DNA of 10,072 nt from VRUB01 sp046758085 (GTDB lineage: Bacteria; Pseudomonadota; Gammaproteobacteria; Acidiferrobacterales; SPGG2), in NCBI GenBank assembly GCA_046758085.1, contig JBHHZP010000131.1:1-10072 (forward strand), given 5' to 3'. Below, one piece after another: positions 5,273 to 10,072 of this stretch (positions within the stretch are counted from its first letter, which is position 1; every line of letters starts with the position of its first letter). A program made the position numbers and the translations under genes. The notes beneath the pieces are model-generated. The model had not been told where the DNA came from. It saw only the letters and a list, made by a program, of their open reading frames with translations, and did no database searches.

Positions 5273-6454
5273 ATGAGCGACAATTCCCATTCGACCGGGA
5301 TCAACGATTGGATGGACATGCAGCGCAAGTACTGGGATGCCTGGAGTGCGCTCGGCGCCCAGACGCTTGGGTCCGTGGCCCCCGAAAAAGTGGTAAATCC
5401 CTGGGCCGATGCCCTGGAGCAATGGTGGAAAGCCGTCGCTCCGGGCACTGCGACCGAGGTGGAGGACTTCTACACCCGGCTGGTCGAACAGGGTAAAACA
5501 TTTTTCAGGCTGTCCGAGGGCCTCAGCGAGGCGTTGCGCCGCGCCACACCCGGCGGTCAGCCGTTGAGCGAGTGGCAAGGCGAGATGGAGCAGGCCTTTG
5601 GCGGGCTCAAGGAAGCCTTCTCCGGATCGGGCACGGATGCGCACAACATGATGCGCCAGGTGATGGCGTTCTGGGAGCTGCCGCTCGACACCTGGCAACG
5701 TACGATGTCGTCCATGTCGGCGGTGCCGGGCGATTTTCTGCAAAGCCTGCGCTCCGAAGAGCTCGAACGGGTCAAGCCTGTGCTCGAGGGCGGCATCGAC
5801 CAATTCCTTTCAATTCCGGGCGTAGGCTACACACGCGAGTGGCAAGAGCAGCTGCAGGCGCAATGGCGTCTTTGGCTCGACTACCAGAAGGCCTATCAGG
5901 ACTACCTCGCCGGGTACGCTAAAATCGGCACACAATCGGTGGAACGGCTGGAACAAAAACTCAAGCAGCTACTCAAGGAAGGCAAGGAGCTTACCGCCCT
6001 GCGCGAGCTGTACGACCTTTGGGTCGACTGCTGCGAGGATGTTTACGGTGAGTACATTGCGACCGATGAGTACGCCGATCTGCATGCGCGCCTGGTCAAC
6101 TCCCTGATGGCGCTCAAGCACCACGGCAGCACCATGGTGGATGAGGTGCTCGGCGCTATGAACATGCCGACGCAGCGCGAGGTCAGCACTTTGCAGTGCC
6201 GGCTCCAGGAAACGCGCAGGGACGGCAAGGCGTTGCGCGCCGAGTTGCAGTCCTTGAAGGATCGGGTCGACGCCCTGGCGCGCACTCAACAAGCCGCTAA
6301 TTCACAGTCTGCGCAAGCCTCGCCGGCGCAGTCAACTGCAAAAGGTGCGGGCACTACCAAGCAGCCGGTGCAGCACACGAGCCGTCGCAAGAAGGCGAAA
6401 GCTGCCGGCGCCGCGAGCCGGGCAGCCGGTCACAATGCAGTAAAAGGAGGATAA
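5273..6454 (+). CDS. phaE: Class III PHA synthase subunit PhaE
   Basis: This 393-residue protein is the non-catalytic partner that forms the active class III synthase complex with PhaC on granules. The N-terminus is Trp-rich and PhaE-like (DWMDMQRKYWDAWSALG, 12-28; NPWADALEQWWKA, 42-54). A middle region includes SIPGVGYTREWQEQ (180-193). The conserved MPTQREVSTL (298-307) leads into a predicted coiled coil to about residue 340. The last 50 residues are Ala/Ser/Gln-rich and end in a basic cluster (SRRKKAKAAG, 370-379), a low-complexity extension that makes the protein somewhat longer than many PhaE. No catalytic motif is expected or seen. Its last codons (VKGG) encode the phaC ribosome site, and its stop is 3 bases from the phaC start, indicating tight coupling. 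Confidence 0.95.
   Translation: MSDNSHSTGINDWMDMQRKYWDAWSALGAQTLGSVAPEKVVNPWADALEQWWKAVAPGTATEVEDFYTRLVEQGKTFFRLSEGLSEALRRATPGGQPLSEWQGEMEQAFGGLKEAFSGSGTDAHNMMRQVMAFWELPLDTWQRTMSSMSAVPGDFLQSLRSEELERVKPVLEGGIDQFLSIPGVGYTREWQEQLQAQWRLWLDYQKAYQDYLAGYAKIGTQSVERLEQKLKQLLKEGKELTALRELYDLWVDCCEDVYGEYIATDEYADLHARLVNSLMALKHHGSTMVDEVLGAMNMPTQREVSTLQCRLQETRRDGKALRAELQSLKDRVDALARTQQAANSQSAQASPAQSTAKGAGTTKQPVQHTSRRKKAKAAGAASRAAGHNAVKGG
6442..6450 (+). promoter_or_regulatory. Ribosome binding site of phaC inside the end of phaE
   Basis: AAAAGGAGG, encoding part of the final Val-Lys-Gly-Gly of PhaE, is a near-perfect anti-Shine-Dalgarno match 7 bases before the GTG start of phaC. It fixes the non-ATG start and implies translational coupling of the two synthase subunits. 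Confidence 0.85.
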
Positions 6455-6457
6455 ACC

Positions 6458-7525
6458 GTGTCCCCGATCCAGATTCGGCCAGAACGGGTGGCCGAGGAAA
6501 TTCTCGAGTTCAATCGCAAACTCGGCGCGGGATTACGCAATCTGGCCAACATCGGCCCGATCGAGGCGGGCGTCACACCCAAGGAGGCCGTCTACCGCGA
6601 AGATAAGCTGGTGCTGTATCGCTTTAAGGCGCCTGGTGGGATTACGCAGAACAAGGTCCCGCTGTTGATCATCTATGCCTTGGTCAACCGCCCGTACATG
6701 GCCGATCTGCAGGAAGACCGCTCAACCGTGCGCGGGTTGCTCGAGGCCGGCCTCGACGTTTACCTGATCGACTGGGGCTACCCCGATCGCGCAGACCGCT
6801 ACCTCACGCTGGACGACTACATCAACGGCTACATCGACCGCTGCGTCGATGTGATCCGTAAGCGCCATGGCCTCGACAAGATCAACGTGCTTGGTATCTG
6901 TCAGGGCGGCACCTTCAGCCTGTGTTACAGCGCTAGCCATCCGCAGAAGGTGCGCAACCTGGTGACCATGGTGACGCCGGTGGACTTTCATACCGAGGAC
7001 AATCTGTTGAGCCATTGGGCGAAGAAGCTCGACGTTGATCTGCTGGTAGATACGCTGGGGAACATCCCGGGTGAGCTCATGAACTGGAGCTTTCTGTCGC
7101 TCAAGCCGTTCCGCCTCATGGGGCAGAAGTACCTGGACATGGTCGATGCGCTGCATGATCCGCAGAAAGCCAAGAACTTCATGCGTATGGAAAAGTGGAT
7201 TTTCGACAGCCCCGATCAGGCGGGCGAGGCGTTCCGGCAATTTATCAAGGACTTCTATCAGCGCAACGCGTTGATCACGGGCGAGCTCATGATCGGCGAG
7301 CACCCGGTAAATCTCAAGAACCTCACCATGCCGGTGCTGAATATCTACGCCAAAGAGGATCATCTCGTGCCGCCGCAGGCATCCATCGCGCTCAAGGACT
7401 ACGTCGGCACCAAGGACTATACCGAGCAGGCGTTTCCCGGTGGGCACATCGGCATCTATGTGAGCGGTCGCGCCCAGAAAGAGGTTCCACCATCTATCGG
7501 TAGCTGGTTGGACGCGAGAACTTAA
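6458..7525 (+). CDS. phaC: Class III PHA synthase catalytic subunit PhaC
   Basis: This 355-residue polymerase subunit links 3-hydroxybutyryl units from CoA thioesters into PHB at the granule surface. The lipase-like box is GICQGG (146-151) with the nucleophile Cys148; Asp301 is in YAKEDHLVPP and His330 in FPGGHIGIYVSGR. These lie one position before Cys149, Asp302 and His331 of the Allochromatium vinosum enzyme, which has the same length. DVYLIDWGYPD (100-110) is another conserved synthase block. The short length and partner phaE mark class III rather than class I or II. It starts at a GTG, supported by the strong ribosome site at 6442-6450. It ends in a convergent arrangement with the lysR-like gene, separated by a hairpin-forming repeat. 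Confidence 0.98.
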   Translation: MSPIQIRPERVAEEILEFNRKLGAGLRNLANIGPIEAGVTPKEAVYREDKLVLYRFKAPGGITQNKVPLLIIYALVNRPYMADLQEDRSTVRGLLEAGLDVYLIDWGYPDRADRYLTLDDYINGYIDRCVDVIRKRHGLDKINVLGICQGGTFSLCYSASHPQKVRNLVTMVTPVDFHTEDNLLSHWAKKLDVDLLVDTLGNIPGELMNWSFLSLKPFRLMGQKYLDMVDALHDPQKAKNFMRMEKWIFDSPDQAGEAFRQFIKDFYQRNALITGELMIGEHPVNLKNLTMPVLNIYAKEDHLVPPQASIALKDYVGTKDYTEQAFPGGHIGIYVSGRAQKEVPPSIGSWLDART

Positions 7526-7530
7526 TCAAG

Positions 7531-7599
7531 TGGCAAGTAGCAAGTTTGATGTAGCAAGGAAAAACACAGCGATCATAACTCGCTACTTGTTGCTTGCTA
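7531..7599. terminator. Hairpin built from GTAGCAAG-like repeats between convergent genes
   Basis: TGGCAAGTAGCAAG (7531-7544) can pair with CTTGTTGCTTGCTA (7586-7599), giving a 14-bp stem that includes three G·U wobbles. A third GTAGCAAG unit is in the loop (7551-7558), and GCTACTT (7582-7588) offers an alternative pairing. It lies between the stops of phaC and the lysR-like gene, where a bidirectional terminator is expected. No long T-tract follows on either strand, so it may instead be a dispersed intergenic repeat or an mRNA 3'-end stabiliser. Confidence 0.5.
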
Positions 7600-7608
7600 T
7601 TAGTCGTC

Positions 7609-8589
7609 TCAGGAATCGATAGCGTCTCTGGCAGGCGCACCTTCTCCCGTTTTCTTACCCGTGGATCCCTCTTGCCTGAAAAACTGTGGTGCCATCATGT
7701 CGATGAAACGCTTGGCCTGAGGCGAGAGAAACTTGCCGCGTCGTAATACCACACCATAGCTGCGCTTGGGGAAGTACCGATCGAGCGGGATTCTGGTCAC
7801 CGGCTCCTTGCCGCCGAGACAGATATCGGTAACGATAGAGATGCCGAGCCCCAGCGCCACATACTTTTTGATTACCTCCCAACCACCCGCCTCCAGCGCG
7901 ACCGTGTAACTCACATTATGCTGCTTGAACACCAGATCGACCATGCGCCACGTACTGAGATGGCGCGGTGGAAGGATCAACCCGTACGGGCTGATATCCT
8001 GTAACCGAACATCTTTTTTGCCTGCCAGCGGATGGGCCTTTGGCGTGATCAGCACCGTCGCGTAGGTAAAGATAGGATGATAAGTGATATCGGCCGGAAC
8101 CTCCTCCGGCATCGATCCCACCGCAAAGTCCACCTCGTCCGCACGCAGCATCGCGAGTCCGTCGCGGCCGGTGACGTTGTGCAGTTTGAGTCCGATTCCG
8201 GGGTAGTCCTGCGCAAATTGGCGCATTGGCTCTGGCAGGATGTACAAAATGGTGGACTCCCCCGCCGCAATATTGAGCGTACCGCTTTCGAGCTTTCCGC
8301 GGTGCGCGGCGAAAGTTTCGGAAAGCGTGTCCATGCCCTGCACCAACGGCAGCGCCAGCTCGTAGAGGATCGCGCCCTCCGGTGTTAGCTTGATCTGCGG
8401 ACCGCGGCGCTCGAACAGCGCCGTGCCGAGCTCACGTTCGAGCGCCTGAATTTGCAGCGACACGGATGGCTGGCTCAAAAACAGCCGGTCGGCCGCCCGG
8501 GAGACACTACCGGTTTGGGCGGCATAACAAAAGGCACGCAGTTGTTTGAGGCGATTCTGCTTGTAGTAAATAGGGTTGATTGACGTCAT
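7609..8589 (-). CDS. LysR-type transcriptional regulator divergent from aceA
   Basis: From the ATG at 8589 this is a 326-residue LysR-type regulator. A winged helix-turn-helix spans residues 13-70 (RLKQLRAFCYAAQTGSVSRA, then LSQPSVSLQIQALERELG). The effector domain runs from about residue 103 (SGTLNIAAGES) to 300, with GGWEVIKKYVALGLGISIV near 235-253, a pattern reminiscent of CysB-like members. The last 20 residues are a polar extension. The frame extends upstream to a TTG at 8688, but that part crosses the predicted promoter and operator. An ATG at 8598 would add MLA and is equally possible; neither has a good ribosome site. Its position next to aceA suggests control of the glyoxylate shunt. 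The effector is unknown. Confidence 0.92.
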   Translation of the reverse strand: MTSINPIYYKQNRLKQLRAFCYAAQTGSVSRAADRLFLSQPSVSLQIQALERELGTALFERRGPQIKLTPEGAILYELALPLVQGMDTLSETFAAHRGKLESGTLNIAAGESTILYILPEPMRQFAQDYPGIGLKLHNVTGRDGLAMLRADEVDFAVGSMPEEVPADITYHPIFTYATVLITPKAHPLAGKKDVRLQDISPYGLILPPRHLSTWRMVDLVFKQHNVSYTVALEAGGWEVIKKYVALGLGISIVTDICLGGKEPVTRIPLDRYFPKRSYGVVLRRGKFLSPQAKRFIDMMAPQFFRQEGSTGKKTGEGAPARDAIDS

Positions 8590-8610
8590 GGCCAGCATAA
8601 TGATTGTAAA

Positions 8611-8631
8611 TTTCAATAGTACATATTGAAA
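8611..8631. promoter_or_regulatory. Perfect 8-5-8 palindrome, probable LysR-type regulator binding site
   Basis: TTTCAATA-GTACA-TATTGAAA has two perfect 8-bp arms. It is AT-rich, of the size and symmetry usual for LysR-type sites, and fully covers the -10 box of the lysR-like gene. It is centred about 55 bp before the predicted aceA transcription start. This fits autorepression with activation of the divergent gene, the classical arrangement for this family. Confidence 0.65.
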
Positions 8632-8646
8632 TAATTGCTTTGTCAA
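8618..8646 (-). promoter_or_regulatory. Promoter of the lysR-like gene
   Basis: On the reverse strand TTGACA (8641-8646) is followed after 17 bp by TGTACT (8618-8623, 4 of 6). The -10 box is the centre of the 8-5-8 palindrome. The predicted start near 8611 would give a very short leader before the ATG at 8589, supporting that start over the TTG at 8688. Confidence 0.5.
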
Positions 8647-8669
8647 ATAAATCCGACAGCCAGTAGACT
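8640..8669 (+). promoter_or_regulatory. Candidate promoter of aceA
   Basis: TTGTCA (8640-8645, 5 of 6) is followed after 18 bp by TAGACT (8664-8669, 4 of 6). Its -35 box overlaps the -35 box of the divergent lysR-like promoter by 5 bases, so the two polymerases should compete. Transcription would start near 8676, leaving a leader of about 96 bases. Confidence 0.45.
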
Positions 8670-8721
8670 GGGTTTCGGCCGCAGACAAAGCCTGTCGTCA
8701 GAGCAGGAGCCTTGGTCGAAT

Positions 8722-8745
8722 CGTTGCGACACCCACGTCGTAACG
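8722..8745 (+). promoter_or_regulatory. Stem-loop in the aceA leader
   Basis: CGTTGCGAC (8722-8730) and GTCGTAACG (8737-8745) are complementary over 9 bp with one G·U pair and enclose a 6-base ACCCAC loop. The stem ends 11 bases before the aceA ribosome site. It could act on mRNA stability or translation, or as DNA it could be an operator half-site pair. No known riboswitch class is recognised. Confidence 0.4.
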
Positions 8746-8756
8746 GGTACACGTTC

Positions 8757-8766
8757 GGAGGAAAGG
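8757..8766 (+). promoter_or_regulatory. Ribosome binding site of aceA
   Basis: GGAGGAAAGG lies 5 bases before the ATG at 8772 (10 from the GGAGG core). It supports this start, which also gives the N-terminus expected for isocitrate lyase. Confidence 0.8.
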
Positions 8767-8771
8767 TAGTT

Positions 8772-10072
8772 ATGAAGCAGCAGCTAGCAATTACAGAACT
8801 CAAGCGCGATTGGATGGAAAACCCTCGCTGGCGCGGCATCGAGCGCGCCTACACGGCCGAGGACGTGGTACGGCTGGGCGGGACGGTGCCGATCGAGTAC
8901 ACGCTGGCGCAGCGCGGTGCGGACAGGCTTTGGCGCACACTCCATAGCGAGGACTATGTGAATGCGCTCGGCGCCCTGACCGGCAACCAGGCCATGCAAA
9001 TGGCAAAAGCCGGCCTGCAGGCGATCTACTTGAGCGGCTGGCAGGTCGCAGCGGATGCTAACAATGCCTTTCAGATGTATCCGGATCAAAGCCTGTATCC
9101 GGTAGACAGTGCACCCCGGGTCGTGCGGAATATCAATAACACCTTCCAGCGTGCGGACCAGCTTCATCACGCCGAGGGTGACCACAGTATCGACTGGTTC
9201 GTGCCGATTGTCGCCGATGCCGAGGCAGGATTCGGCGGCGTGTTAAACGCATTCGAGCTGATGAAGGCGATGATCGAGGCCGGCGCCGCCGGCGTCCACT
9301 TCGAGGACCAGCTTGCCTCGGCCAAGAAGTGCGGGCACATGGGTGGCAAGGTGCTGGTGTCCACTCAGGAGGCCGTGCAGAAACTCGTCGCCGCGCGCCT
9401 GGCGGCCGACATCATGGGGGTGCCGACGATCGTGCTGGCACGCACGGACGCGCTCGCTGCGCGATTGCTGACCAGCGACATCGACGCGCGCGATCAGGCG
9501 TTCGTCACCGGCGAACGAACGGCCGAAGGGTTCTTCGTGGTGCGGCCCGGCATGGAACAGGCCGTCGCCCGTGGGCTCGCCTACGCCCCGGTAGCCGATC
9601 TGCTGTGGTTCGAGACCTCAAAGCCCGATCTGGTGGAGGCCAGATGCTTCGCGGAGGCGATTCACGCCGAGTATCCGGGCAAGCTGCTTTCCTACAACTG
9701 CTCGCCGTCCTTCAACTGGAAGAAGAATCTGGATGACGCAACCATCGCGAAGTTCCAGCGCGAGTTGGGTGCGATGGGCTACAAGTTTCAATTCATCACG
9801 CTCGCCGGCTTTCACTCGCTCAACTACAGCATGTTCGATCTGGCGGACAGTTATCGCAAGCGCGGGATGTCGGCCTACGTGGAGTTGCAGGAACGCGAAT
9901 TCGCGGGCGAGGCGCGTGGCTACACGGCCACGCGGCACCAGCACGAGGTCGGGGCGGGTTATTTCGATGACATCACGCAGGCGATCACGGGTGGTCATTC
10001 GTCTATCACCGCGCTGGCCGGTTCGACGGAGGAGGAACAGTTCGAAGACGAGCCGGATCTCAAACAGGCCGC
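8772..10072 (+). CDS. aceA: Isocitrate lyase (AceA), 3' end cut by the window edge
   Basis: 433 codons are present and no stop is reached, so the gene continues past the edge. Isocitrate lyase splits isocitrate into glyoxylate and succinate, the first step of the glyoxylate shunt, allowing growth on acetate or on acetyl-CoA released from PHB. The family signature KKCGH is at residues 186-190 with catalytic Cys188. Other conserved blocks are WQVAADAN (90-97), VADAEAGFGG (147-156) and NCSPSFNWKK (309-318). TALAGSTEEEQF (413-424) corresponds to the usual C-terminal end of the E. coli-type enzyme. The reading frame then continues at least nine more residues, mostly acidic, so a short C-terminal extension exists. 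It is divergent from a lysR-like gene and has a leader with a stem-loop. Confidence 0.97.
   Translation, partial: MKQQLAITELKRDWMENPRWRGIERAYTAEDVVRLGGTVPIEYTLAQRGADRLWRTLHSEDYVNALGALTGNQAMQMAKAGLQAIYLSGWQVAADANNAFQMYPDQSLYPVDSAPRVVRNINNTFQRADQLHHAEGDHSIDWFVPIVADAEAGFGGVLNAFELMKAMIEAGAAGVHFEDQLASAKKCGHMGGKVLVSTQEAVQKLVAARLAADIMGVPTIVLARTDALAARLLTSDIDARDQAFVTGERTAEGFFVVRPGMEQAVARGLAYAPVADLLWFETSKPDLVEARCFAEAIHAEYPGKLLSYNCSPSFNWKKNLDDATIAKFQRELGAMGYKFQFITLAGFHSLNYSMFDLADSYRKRGMSAYVELQEREFAGEARGYTATRHQHEVGAGYFDDITQAITGGHSSITALAGSTEEEQFEDEPDLKQA

Noticed and set aside
5177..5803. 208-codon reverse frame over the start of phaE
   Set aside because: It crosses the phaE promoter and start and has shadow-like composition without domain motifs.
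6722..7447. 241-codon open frame antisense to phaC
   Set aside because: It mirrors phaC codon periodicity on the opposite strand and resembles no family; long antisense frames are common in GC-rich genes.
8590..8688. Longer lysR-like protein starting at TTG 8688
   Set aside because: The extension is encoded by the predicted promoter and palindrome and contains residues unlike a LysR-type N-terminus.
9618..9998. 126-codon reverse frame inside aceA
   Set aside because: It is antisense to the conserved core of isocitrate lyase and lacks independent support.
1..10072. Mobile elements, CRISPR arrays, tRNA or rRNA genes, toxin-antitoxin or defence genes
   Set aside because: No terminal repeats, spacer-like repeats, RNA gene signatures or relevant protein motifs were seen; every substantial frame is explained by PHB or glyoxylate-shunt genes and their regulators.

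Overview
This window is the polyhydroxybutyrate (PHB) locus of a Gammaproteobacterium, followed by the start of a glyoxylate-shunt unit. A two-subunit class III PHA synthase (PhaE plus a 355-residue PhaC) lies divergent to phaA-phaB. The PhaC catalytic residues sit one position off the Allochromatium vinosum numbering. Together these point to purple-sulfur or sulfur-oxidising Gammaproteobacteria (Chromatiales-like). The genus cannot be read from the sequence. Base composition is moderately GC-rich and even; I see no mobile element, phage gene, tRNA, rRNA or CRISPR array.

Layout. Bases 1-139 are a fringe with a possible partial reverse-strand gene. Bases 140-5006 hold six reverse-strand genes, read from right to left: phaA (acetyl-CoA acetyltransferase), phaB (acetoacetyl-CoA reductase), phaR (PHB-responsive repressor), an alpha/beta hydrolase, a phasin, and a second phaB-like reductase. 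Bases 5007-5272 are the divergent regulatory region. Bases 5273-7525 are phaE-phaC on the forward strand. Bases 7526-7608 hold a hairpin-forming repeat between convergent genes. Bases 7609-8589 are a LysR-type regulator on the reverse strand. It is divergent from aceA (isocitrate lyase), which starts at 8772 and runs off the right edge.

How it fits together. PhaA condenses two acetyl-CoA, a PhaB reduces acetoacetyl-CoA to (R)-3-hydroxybutyryl-CoA, and PhaEC polymerises it. The phasin coats the granule, and PhaR probably senses granule or polymer status and represses transcription. The best non-coding signal is a shared promoter/operator design. The phasin and phaA promoters each have a TATGCT -10 box overlapping a TGC-rich inverted repeat. 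The phasin copy is a perfect CTGC-N3-GCAG palindrome, the reported type of PhaR target. A second palindrome lies 53 bp upstream of the first. Isocitrate lyase is the competing anabolic use of acetyl-CoA. The divergent lysR-like/aceA region has overlapping -35 boxes and a perfect 8-5-8 palindrome over the lysR -10, which suggests local control by that regulator.

No wholly new system is evident. The points most worth following are the operator architecture, the two reductases with different cofactor loops, the uncharacterised hydrolase with a basic Trp-rich tail, the basic tail of PhaE, and the aceA leader hairpin.
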